From Candidatus Krumholzibacteriia bacterium (GTDB lineage: Bacteria > Krumholzibacteriota > Krumholzibacteriia > Krumholzibacteriales > Krumholzibacteriaceae): a DNA stretch of 12,494 nucleotides. The translations under genes were made by a program, and so were the position numbers. The DNA lies in assembly GCA_026387805.1 (NCBI GenBank), contig JAPLKY010000326.1, positions 1 to 12,494 of the forward strand, in the 5' to 3' direction. The notes below the pieces were generated by a model. That model was not told where the DNA came from. It made no database searches and saw nothing but the letters and a program-made list of their open reading frames with translations. Shown piece after piece: positions 1-6,521 of the stretch; positions within the stretch are counted from its first letter, which is position 1; every line of letters begins with the position of its first letter.

Positions 1-15
1 GGGGGGGGGGGGGGG
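1..15. other. Homopolymer G run at the window edge, probable sequencing or assembly artefact
   Basis: The first 15 bases are all G. In the ClpV frame they would encode only glycines exactly where the first half of the D1 Walker A loop (usually GExGVGKS or GEPGVGKT) should lie. Long G runs are a known artefact of two-colour sequencing chemistry when signal is lost, and they are typical of contig ends. The bases should not be trusted as genomic sequence. Confidence 0.75.
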
Positions 16-1871
16 TGGGACAATCGGCGATCGTCGAAGGCTTCGCTCAGGCCGTGATCGGGAAGCGCGTGCCCAAATCCCTGCAGGACGTGAGGGTCCT
101 CGAGGTCGATATGGGGGCCTTGATCGCCGGGGCGAAATACAAGGGGGAATTCGAGGAGCGTTTCAAGGCGCTCATCGGGGAGGTCGTCAGGGGCGCCGGA
201 AAGGTCATTCTGTTCATCGACGAGATCCATACGATCTGCGGCTCGGGCTCGGGCGGAGGGATGGACGCGGCGAATCTTCTCAAGCCGGCCCTTGCCCGCG
301 GCCAGATGCGGCTCATCGGAGCGACGACCGAGGAGGAATACACGAAGTACCTCGAGAAGGACAAGGCTCTGGTCCGGCGCTTCGAGAAGGTCAAGGTCGG
401 CCAGCCCCGTTTCGAGGAAGCGGTCCAGATCGTGAACGGAGTGGAAAGCAAATACGCCGAGCACCACAAGGTCACCTTCACGCCGGAGGCCAAGGTGGCG
501 TCCGTGAAGCTCGCGCAGAGATATCTCTCGGACAGGAACCTTCCGGACATCGCCCTCGACGTGATCGACGAGGCCGCTTCGGAGTTTGCCGTGAAAAAGG
601 AGCTCGCGGGCGAGAAGATCGCCGCTCTCGGGCCGCTCTTCGAGAAAGTAGAGAAGCTGGTCGCCGGGAAGAAGAGCGAAGGCATCGAGGATGCGTACAA
701 TTCGCTGGTCAAGGACGTGGACACCCTGCAGAAGTACTGGGGGCACCGGCTCGACAGGGAAAAGGAGACCAGTCTCCCCTATGACAGGATAAAACCGGAG
801 AACCTCCCCGGCATAATCGCGGAGAAGAAGAAGCTCTTCGCCGATCTCGCGAAGGTCGTGGAGAACCTCGAGCCGGTGATCTTCGAAAGCGATATCGGCG
901 CGGTCATAGCCCGCCGGACCGGCATCCCCGTGTCGAAGATGATGACGGCGGAAAAGGACCGGCTCGTCAAGATGGAGGAATACCTCTCGAAGAAGATCAT
1001 CGGCCAGAAAGCCGCTATCACCGCCGTATGCAACGCCATACGGAAATCGCGCGCCGGGCTGAAGCTGCCCTACCGCCCGGTCGGATCGTTCCTGTTTCTC
1101 GGCCCCACGGGCACCGGAAAGACCTATCTTCCGAAGCTCCTCGCGGAGTTCCTTTTCGACGACAAGAACGCCATGGTCAGGATGGATATGTCCGAGTTCA
1201 TGGAAACCCATTCGGTGGCGAAGCTGATCGGGGCGCCTCCCGGCTACGTCGGATACGAGGCGGGCGGGCTCTTGACCGAGGCGGTGCGGAAGAAGCCGTT
1301 TTCGATAGTTCTGTTCGACGAGGTGGAAAAGGCTCATCCGGACGTTTTCAACGTCCTCCTGCAGCTTCTCGACGACGGCAGGCTTACCGACGGGCAGGGC
1401 CGTACGGTGGACTTCTCGAATACAATAGTTGTATTGACCTCGAATTATGCCGCTGATAAGATACTCGCCGCGGATCGGGAGGGCAGGGAACCGGATATGG
1501 ATGAGATCCGGGGATTCCTGTTCGGCAAATTCAGGCCGGAGCTTCTCAACCGGCTGAGCGAGATCATCGTGTTCCGTCCGTTCTCGCAAGAGCAGATAGA
1601 GAATATCGCGGGACTGGAATTCAAAGGGCTTTGCGCTCTTCTGGAGGACCAGAATATCAAGGCGACTCTTTCCGATGCGGCCCGCAAGAAGCTGGCCAGG
1701 GAGGGATACACGGTCGAGCTCGGCGCGAGACCGATCCAGAGGATCATCGAGAAACAGATAATCAATAAACTGTCGGTGGAGATCATCACCGGCGGCGTCA
1801 AGCCGGGAGATGAAGTCCGGATCGACGTCAAGGATGATGATTATTCCTTTACCGTCGTCGGAAGTGACTGA
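3..1871 (+). CDS. tssH: TssH/ClpV, AAA+ sheath-disassembly ATPase (5' partial)
   Basis: ClpV is a cytoplasmic hexameric unfoldase that binds the contracted TssB-TssC sheath and disassembles it for reuse. The N-terminal sheath-binding domain and most of the D1 Walker A loop lie off the window. Numbering from the codon at base 15, D1 shows a pore loop (KYKGE, about 41-45), Walker B LFIDE (66-70) and an Arg-Arg pair (121-122). A shortened middle domain spans roughly 195-290. D2 shows Walker A GPTGTGKT (363-370), pore loop GYVG (410-413), Walker B VLFDE (432-436), arginine finger LNR (511-513) and sensor-2 GARP (570-573). The D1 Walker A reads GQS where GKS or GKT is expected, right beside the poly-G edge. 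ClpB is the main alternative; the T6SS operon and the short middle domain favour ClpV. The stop codon is 26 bases before the tssB start. Confidence 0.9.
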   Translation, partial: GGGGVGQSAIVEGFAQAVIGKRVPKSLQDVRVLEVDMGALIAGAKYKGEFEERFKALIGEVVRGAGKVILFIDEIHTICGSGSGGGMDAANLLKPALARGQMRLIGATTEEEYTKYLEKDKALVRRFEKVKVGQPRFEEAVQIVNGVESKYAEHHKVTFTPEAKVASVKLAQRYLSDRNLPDIALDVIDEAASEFAVKKELAGEKIAALGPLFEKVEKLVAGKKSEGIEDAYNSLVKDVDTLQKYWGHRLDREKETSLPYDRIKPENLPGIIAEKKKLFADLAKVVENLEPVIFESDIGAVIARRTGIPVSKMMTAEKDRLVKMEEYLSKKIIGQKAAITAVCNAIRKSRAGLKLPYRPVGSFLFLGPTGTGKTYLPKLLAEFLFDDKNAMVRMDMSEFMETHSVAKLIGAPPGYVGYEAGGLLTEAVRKKPFSIVLFDEVEKAHPDVFNVLLQLLDDGRLTDGQGRTVDFSNTIVVLTSNYAADKILAADREGREPDMDEIRGFLFGKFRPELLNRLSEIIVFRPFSQEQIENIAGLEFKGLCALLEDQNIKATLSDAARKKLAREGYTVELGARPIQRIIEKQIINKLSVEIITGGVKPGDEVRIDVKDDDYSFTVVGSD

Positions 1872-1885
1872 AGGATTCGTTTAAC

Positions 1886-1892
1886 AAGGAGG
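1886..1892 (+). promoter_or_regulatory. Ribosome binding site that fixes the tssB start
   Basis: AAGGAGG is a near-perfect Shine-Dalgarno sequence five bases upstream of the ATG at 1898. An in-frame TTG at 1895 would be only two bases away, which is too close, so the ATG at 1898 is preferred. Confidence 0.8.
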
Positions 1893-1897
1893 ATTTG

Positions 1898-2338
1898 ATG
1901 GCGAAATTCATACTCGGGGCGACCGAGCGGGTCAAGAAGGACGACTCGATCCCGGTAGAGCTCTTGCCGTCGAACAAGCTTCTCTACGTGGCCAAGCTCA
2001 ATAATGATGAAGACGCCAGTCCGGATCCGGTGCGCTGCAGCAATCTGAAAGAAGTCTTTGAAAAGTTCCGTCCCTCTTTTCGGTGCGAGATGGAATCGCC
2101 GGACGGCCAGTCGGTCGACTCGGAGTTCCAGATCAAGGCGATGAAGGATTTCACGCCGAAGGAGCTGATCGAGAACAACGACCAGCTGTCGACGGCCTAT
2201 TACGGCAAGGAGATCCTCGCCGATCTCGACAAGCAGCTCAAGAAGAACAACCCGCTCAAGAAGACCATTTCGGACAAGGAGAAGAAGGAAGCTCTTCTCA
2301 AAGCGGCGAAGTACTATATCGACCTCCTGTCGGAGTAG
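1898..2338 (+). CDS. tssB: TssB/VipA, small T6SS sheath subunit
   Basis: TssB pairs with TssC to build the contractile sheath around the Hcp tube in the cytoplasm. The 146-residue product carries the family core in its middle: LLYVAKLNND (about 28-37), FEKFRPSF (about 54-61), then a charged strand followed by KAMKDFTPKELIE. This matches the usual 'F..f.P...f.v......f.sm.DFsPe.i' pattern. The C-terminal third is helical and lysine-rich (KQLKKNNPLKKTISDKEKKEALLKAAK). At 146 residues it is a little shorter than most proteobacterial TssB proteins (about 160-180) and, from memory, looks closer to the Bacteroidetes T6SSiii form. It lies between clpV and tssC, 17 bases before the tssC start, as expected for a co-translated sheath pair. 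Confidence 0.87.
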   Translation: MAKFILGATERVKKDDSIPVELLPSNKLLYVAKLNNDEDASPDPVRCSNLKEVFEKFRPSFRCEMESPDGQSVDSEFQIKAMKDFTPKELIENNDQLSTAYYGKEILADLDKQLKKNNPLKKTISDKEKKEALLKAAKYYIDLLSE

Positions 2339-2355
2339 AGAAACGAGGTGAGACG

Positions 2356-3783
2356 ATGAGCGACGAAGAACGGGAAATGAAGCCCCAGGAAAAGGAAGCG
2401 GCGGAGGCCAAGCCCGCAGCCGCGCCGGGCGAGCGGATCTCGGACAAGGAGTTCGCCGATCTGCTCAGCGAGAAGTTCGGGAAGTTCGACGAGCTCGCGA
2501 AGATGCTTCCTTCATTCAAGACCGCCGACGGCGATCTCGTCAGGGGCGTTGAATGGCTCGATCCGAAGAAGGATTTTCAGAGAAAGGAATTCCTGACGAA
2601 GCAGGACTTCGCCAAGCAGAGAAAGCTCCTCGCCGAACGGCTCAAGCTCTGGGTCGAGGCGCTATCGGGATCGGACGATCCCGACGCCATGCGGAAGAGC
2701 ATCAACGACAAGATGACGAAGCTGGAGGCGAATCTCGAAAAGAACATGAAACGGGTCCTCCAGGCCGGCCGGGAGACCGAGACGACGTATCGCGCGATCG
2801 ACAAGTTCTTCGCGAACGCTCAGCAGGAGCCCGACGAGAAAATCAATTCGTGGTTTGCCAACATCAGCGCCGACGAGCTGATGAATCCCAACGACAAGGA
2901 GAAGTTCGAGAAGCTGGGAAAGGCGATCTCCGATCTGTATCGCGAATGGTCGGTCAAGGAGTGCTTCTCGATGGCGGTCGTACCGGGATGGCTCGGTTCG
3001 GTGGAGAACATCGACACGGTCGCGCGCCAGCTCGGCCTCGCGAACAAGATGCACGTCATCTCCGACCTTCCCAACTTCGAGAAGTACGAGGAAGTCATGG
3101 ATATGCTCGAGGATCCCGCGTACGCGGGCCTGGCCGGGATCGACAGCTACAAGCAGTACGTATCCATCTTCTCGAACTGGGTCATGGCGCGCGAGGCAAA
3201 CCAGTACGAGGACGAAGCCATGTGGATCGCTCCCTCCTCGGTCGTGGCCGGCAAGATGTACCAGGGCGATTCCACGATCGGCATGCAGCAGCCGTCCGCC
3301 GGGTTCAAGTACGGCAAGATCGCCGAAGCGAAGTACTTGAGATTCAGGGCCAACCAGCCGGACGCCAGCAAGATCAACGAGAAGGGCGTCAATACGATGG
3401 TCAACTTCGAGGGCGCCGTCGTCGCGATGGGTTCTTCGACTCTCTCGACGAAGGAGACGTTCAACGTCTATTCAATCCGGCGGACCTACGATTACGTGTA
3501 CAAGACGCTGCGCAATTACCTCAACAAGCAGACCTTCTCGGTGATCGACCAGAAATTCATAGACGCCCTGCGGCGCGACATCGACAAGTTCATGAAGGCG
3601 ATTTCGGGCGGCGATAACATACTCGAGGATTACAAGGTGGAGATCTTCGCCGATGAAGAGATGCGCAAGAGACAGGAGGTCGATATAAAGGTCGCTCTCA
3701 ATCCCAAGTATCCTGCCAGAACGTTCAACATAGAGTTTGCGGCCTGGAACCAGGATAATAAGACGAACGTCAAGGATAAGTGA
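2356..3783 (+). CDS. tssC: TssC/VipB, large T6SS sheath subunit
   Basis: TssC forms the bulk of the contractile sheath and interlocks with TssB. The start is the ATG at 2356, after a GAGGTGAG ribosome site at 2345-2352; the same frame is open further upstream but there only shadows tssB. The product has 475 residues. An acidic, Ala/Glu/Pro-rich tail of about 27 residues comes first, then a helix-rich segment, then the conserved sheath core. Recognisable core pieces are WIAPSSVVAGKMYQGD (about residue 290-305), NFEGAVVAMGSST, the RRTYDYVYKTLRNYLNKQTF stretch, a FIDALRRDIDKFM helix and a final beta-rich segment ending FNIEF. The proteobacterial GxEYGxLIGDYxF-type block is not evident, so this is a divergent sheath protein, again like the T6SSiii type. 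The call rests on this core plus its place between tssB and hcp. Confidence 0.86.
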   Translation: MSDEEREMKPQEKEAAEAKPAAAPGERISDKEFADLLSEKFGKFDELAKMLPSFKTADGDLVRGVEWLDPKKDFQRKEFLTKQDFAKQRKLLAERLKLWVEALSGSDDPDAMRKSINDKMTKLEANLEKNMKRVLQAGRETETTYRAIDKFFANAQQEPDEKINSWFANISADELMNPNDKEKFEKLGKAISDLYREWSVKECFSMAVVPGWLGSVENIDTVARQLGLANKMHVISDLPNFEKYEEVMDMLEDPAYAGLAGIDSYKQYVSIFSNWVMAREANQYEDEAMWIAPSSVVAGKMYQGDSTIGMQQPSAGFKYGKIAEAKYLRFRANQPDASKINEKGVNTMVNFEGAVVAMGSSTLSTKETFNVYSIRRTYDYVYKTLRNYLNKQTFSVIDQKFIDALRRDIDKFMKAISGGDNILEDYKVEIFADEEMRKRQEVDIKVALNPKYPARTFNIEFAAWNQDNKTNVKDK

Positions 3784-3793
3784 ACGATGAGCC

Positions 3794-3806
3794 GCGCCTG
3801 AGGCGC
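3794..3806 (+). promoter_or_regulatory. Short hairpin between tssC and tssD
   Basis: GCGCC and GGCGC flank TGA, giving a 5-bp GC stem with a 3-base loop in the 42-base gap before hcp. No T-run follows, so it is not a terminator. It sits just upstream of the AAGGAG ribosome site (3811-3816). It could be an RNA processing or stability element, but a stem this small can arise by chance in GC-rich DNA. Confidence 0.35.
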
Positions 3807-3825
3807 TCGAAAGGAGAAGCGGATC

Positions 3826-4230
3826 ATGGCAAGAAGACCTACGTTAACGATCGATGGCGTCGTTTTCAAGAACGTGTACTCCGTTTCCTATTCGCTTTAC
3901 ACGGCCAAGGACGAGACGGGCCGTCCCGCCGATCGCGCTCATGCGGGAACCATCAGGATCGTGCGGGAATCCGACGCGAGCTCGGACATAGCCCGTTGGG
4001 CCATGGATTCCTCGAAGCCGAACTGGAAGGGCGGAAGCGTCACCTTCAAGAGCCCGGACGACGCCACGATGAAGGAGCTGGTCTGGGAAAACGGATTCAT
4101 CACGGCGTACGCGGAGAGCGTCCCTCATATCAAGAACTCCCCCGACGAGCAGATATGGGAGGAGTTCGAAATTTCCTGCCAGATACTCAAGATAGCCGAT
4201 GCGGAGATAGACAATCGCTGGCAGGAGTAG
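3826..4230 (+). CDS. hcp: TssD/Hcp, T6SS inner-tube protein
   Basis: Hcp forms hexameric rings that stack into the tube propelled through the target cell. The ATG at 3826 has an AAGGAG site nine bases upstream. The 134-residue product is of usual size. It begins with a beta strand (LTIDGVVFKNV, about 7-17), then SYSLYTAKDETGRPAD (21-36) and GTIRIVRES (41-49), a short helix with Trp58, KGGSVTFKS (68-76), and an AxMKEL motif (80-85) before a C-terminal beta hairpin. The 'sysl....d.tGRP....GtI...ES' and 'A.MKEL' signatures are, from memory, those of the Bacteroidetes-type tube protein TssD and not of proteobacterial Hcp1. There is no signal peptide or transmembrane segment. It follows the sheath genes and precedes the spike gene. 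A strong hairpin lies just downstream. Confidence 0.88.
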   Translation: MARRPTLTIDGVVFKNVYSVSYSLYTAKDETGRPADRAHAGTIRIVRESDASSDIARWAMDSSKPNWKGGSVTFKSPDDATMKELVWENGFITAYAESVPHIKNSPDEQIWEEFEISCQILKIADAEIDNRWQE

Positions 4231-4288
4231 CCCCGGAGAAACCCGCCGCTTGAAGCGAGCGGTCCGTTTATAGAATACCGGGTCATCG

Positions 4289-4320
4289 GGTCCCGGTCCG
4301 GAATCGACCGGACCGGGACC
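4289..4320 (+). promoter_or_regulatory. Perfect 13-bp GC-rich hairpin between hcp and vgrG
   Basis: GGTCCCGGTCCGG (4289-4301) and CCGGACCGGGACC (4308-4320) are perfect reverse complements separated by the six-base loop AATCGA. The element lies in the largest intergenic gap of the window (116 bases). No T-tract follows, so a full intrinsic terminator is unlikely. As inference, it could act as an attenuator or as a 3' stabiliser that lets hcp mRNA, needed in large amounts, outlast the distal genes. A protein-binding palindrome is the alternative. A smaller repeat, CCGCT/AGCGG (4246-4250 and 4258-4262), lies just upstream. Confidence 0.75.
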
Positions 4321-4346
4321 GGCCTGCTTCAGGCTGGGAGTGAGAA

Positions 4347-6137
4347 ATGGCTGTACTTGAAACGCCCGCCGAATGTCTGGTCCGCGTAGATAATAAGGAA
4401 ATAAAATTCAACGTATCGCTCGTGCGATTGGATCAGTACGTGGATTCTCACCACCGGCTCATGATTCGCATACAGCAGGTGGGGAAGAAGGAAGCGGGAA
4501 GGGACATCGATGATCCCGGCCTGTACACGCAATTCCTCGGAAGCACTATCACCCTCACTATCAATCCCAAGGGGGGCGTGGTCGACGGGTCGCGCGCTCT
4601 CGAGTTCATCGGCGTGATCACCGACGTGCAGCTCGACAACAGTATCGACGGCTTGAATACCGTGCTGCTCCACGCCGCCTCCCCGACCATCGCCATGGAC
4701 GGGGCGAAACGGAACGCGCACTTCCACGACAAGACCGCGAGCGATATCGTCGGCTCCATCGTCGGCAATTACCCCATCACGATCGGCAGAATCGAGTCGA
4801 CGAAGGGCACGTACAAGTTCGACACGCAGTACCGGGAGACCGATTTCGAATACGTGATGCGCCTCGCCGTCGGTTCGGGGATGTTCGCCTGGTATTCCGG
4901 CAGAGACTTCAACCTCGGGCCTGCCGGCGGCGAGAATACGGTGGAGCTGAAATGGCGCGAAGACCTCGGGGCGTTCAGGTTGGGACTCGGAACCGCTCCG
5001 GTCGAATTCAAGTCGGAAGTCTATAACTACGAACAGAAAAAGACGTATTCGCAGGACAGCAAGTCCATTTCCCAGGATGCCGTTCTCTCGAACCTTTCGA
5101 AGACTTCGCCGGATGCTTCGAGAAAGATCTATAAGGATTCCGGATTCTCATCGGCTCCGAAAATGGTCGCGGACGCGCAAACGCTGGACAAAACCCTGAA
5201 GAACGAACGGCGCAAGGCGATGGGATCGATGATCAGGTGCGTGGGTCAGTCGATCGTCCCCGAGCTCCGCGTCGGAAGCTGCGCCCGGATCACGGGGATG
5301 GATAAGCTCGATGGGCAGTACTGGGTGATCGGAGTCCGCCACGTCTTCGATGAAAGCGGGAAATACCATAATACGTTCGAGTGCACCCCCCTCGATATCG
5401 CGTATCCCGGGGGGGAGAACGCGAAGAGGGACCTCGAATCCGGCGAAGGGCGAAAGGACGAAACGGCGAGCGTCGAACGCGTCGCCGGGACCGGAAAGGG
5501 GCCGGTTCTCGGGATGCACGTCGCCAGGGTCGTCGATCTGAAAGACCCCGATAAGCTCGGCCGGATCAAGATCAGCTATCCGTGGCTCGATTCCGAGCAG
5601 ACCGCATGGGTGCGAATGGTCGTTCCGCACGCGGGGAAGGACCGCGGATGGTATGCCCTTCCCGAGCCGGACGACGAGGTTCTGGTCGGGTACGAGCACG
5701 GAAACACCGATCATCCGGTCGTGCTCGGATGCCTCTACAACAAGGGGAACGCTCCGATGCAGGAGGCGATCTCAAACGACAACGACATCAAGATGTTCAT
5801 GACGCGAAGCGGGAACAAGATCGTTCTGAACGACGCCGGCGGCGGCGAGCAGATCGTCATCTCGCAGAAGGACGGCAAGAACCGGATCGTCCTGGATATA
5901 TCGGGGCCTTCGATCTCGATCAGCACGGACGGGGACATCTCCGTCACGGGAAAGAAGAACATCACGATCGAGACCGATCAGGGCATCACGATGAAAGCCG
6001 CCTCCGACGTGAAGATCGAGGGCGCAAACGTCGAGATAAAGGCCAGCGCCAATATCAAATCCGAAGCGGGGGCCAACAACGAAATCAAGGGAAACGCCCA
6101 GGTCAACGTAAAGGGCGGCATGATCAATCTCAACTAG
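4347..6137 (+). CDS. vgrG: TssI/VgrG, T6SS spike protein
   Basis: VgrG is the trimeric spike that caps the Hcp tube and carries effectors. The ATG at 4347 is preceded by GGAG (4337-4340). The 596-residue product has a gp27-like hub (about 1-350) with the characteristic ETDFEYVMRL...GMFAWY segment (164-183). A gp5-like OB fold follows (about 386-465), with DPDKLGRIKISYPW (400-413) and DDEVLVGYEHGN (442-453). A beta-helical needle (about 485-596) is built of short alternating repeats (ISISTDGDISVTG, ITIETDQGITMK, VEIKASANIKSE). It ends in GGMINLN with no C-terminal effector domain, so cargo would have to bind non-covalently or through a PAAR tip, which is not in this window. The hub's second half (VGQSIVPELRVGSCARITG...GVRHVFD) resembles T6SSiii and extracellular contractile-system spikes. 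Its stop is 8 bases before tssE. Confidence 0.95.
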   Translation: MAVLETPAECLVRVDNKEIKFNVSLVRLDQYVDSHHRLMIRIQQVGKKEAGRDIDDPGLYTQFLGSTITLTINPKGGVVDGSRALEFIGVITDVQLDNSIDGLNTVLLHAASPTIAMDGAKRNAHFHDKTASDIVGSIVGNYPITIGRIESTKGTYKFDTQYRETDFEYVMRLAVGSGMFAWYSGRDFNLGPAGGENTVELKWREDLGAFRLGLGTAPVEFKSEVYNYEQKKTYSQDSKSISQDAVLSNLSKTSPDASRKIYKDSGFSSAPKMVADAQTLDKTLKNERRKAMGSMIRCVGQSIVPELRVGSCARITGMDKLDGQYWVIGVRHVFDESGKYHNTFECTPLDIAYPGGENAKRDLESGEGRKDETASVERVAGTGKGPVLGMHVARVVDLKDPDKLGRIKISYPWLDSEQTAWVRMVVPHAGKDRGWYALPEPDDEVLVGYEHGNTDHPVVLGCLYNKGNAPMQEAISNDNDIKMFMTRSGNKIVLNDAGGGEQIVISQKDGKNRIVLDISGPSISISTDGDISVTGKKNITIETDQGITMKAASDVKIEGANVEIKASANIKSEAGANNEIKGNAQVNVKGGMINLN

Positions 6138-6145
6138 GGACGAAG

Positions 6146-6520
6146 ATGGAGTATCTGTCATTGCCCTTTGCCCTGCGCAAGGGGTATCTCAAGAGAACGG
6201 GCATTCAGGATTCGATATCCGATTCGATAGGTTTGATCCTGAGTACGCGAAGGGGATCGTTGTCGTTCGATCCCGAGTTTGGGTGCGATCTTTGGGAGAG
6301 GGAGTATTCCGACCTCTTCATGGCCAACAGGTCCGACGTGCAGGGAAGCGTCCGCAATGCCATCACCAAGAACGAGCAGCGGCTGTATAACGTATCGGTA
6401 TCGCTGATGAATATTCAGACGGGTCCCAATCATCCTCTCGGAATCGCGGTCAAGGTGATCGGCAATTTCAAGGAAGACAAGGACGAGAAACGGTTTGAGG
6501 AGCTATTCAGCATAGGTTGA
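6146..6520 (+). CDS. tssE: TssE, gp25-like baseplate protein
   Basis: TssE is the small baseplate wedge protein related to phage T4 gp25 that starts sheath polymerisation. The 124-residue product fits the family length. It contains the diagnostic block RRGSLSFDPEFGCDLWE (35-51), matching the gp25 pattern 'G....P.FG..lw', then a helix with VRNAITKNEQRLYNVSV (69-85), the usual 'i..aI...EpRi..v.v' segment. The start at 6146 lies 8 bases after the vgrG stop behind a weak GGGACGAAG site. The frame is open far upstream, but that part only shadows vgrG. Its stop is one base before the tssF ATG, so translation is probably coupled. There are no membrane segments; it acts in the cytoplasm at the baseplate. 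Confidence 0.93.
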   Translation: MEYLSLPFALRKGYLKRTGIQDSISDSIGLILSTRRGSLSFDPEFGCDLWEREYSDLFMANRSDVQGSVRNAITKNEQRLYNVSVSLMNIQTGPNHPLGIAVKVIGNFKEDKDEKRFEELFSIG

Positions 6521-6521
6521 T

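Noticed and set aside
1..1871. The AAA+ gene as the general chaperone ClpB
   Set aside because: ClpB is possible on sequence alone, but the middle domain is short and the gene lies directly upstream of tssB and tssC, where ClpV is expected.
2083..2355. An upstream extension of the tssC frame into tssB
   Set aside because: This part reads as Gly/Arg/Gln-rich shadow sequence of tssB, and a good ribosome site supports the start at 2356.
4289..4320. The hcp-vgrG hairpin as a Rho-independent terminator
   Set aside because: No run of T follows the stem; the next bases are GGCCTGCTTCAGG. The downstream genes clearly belong to the same system.
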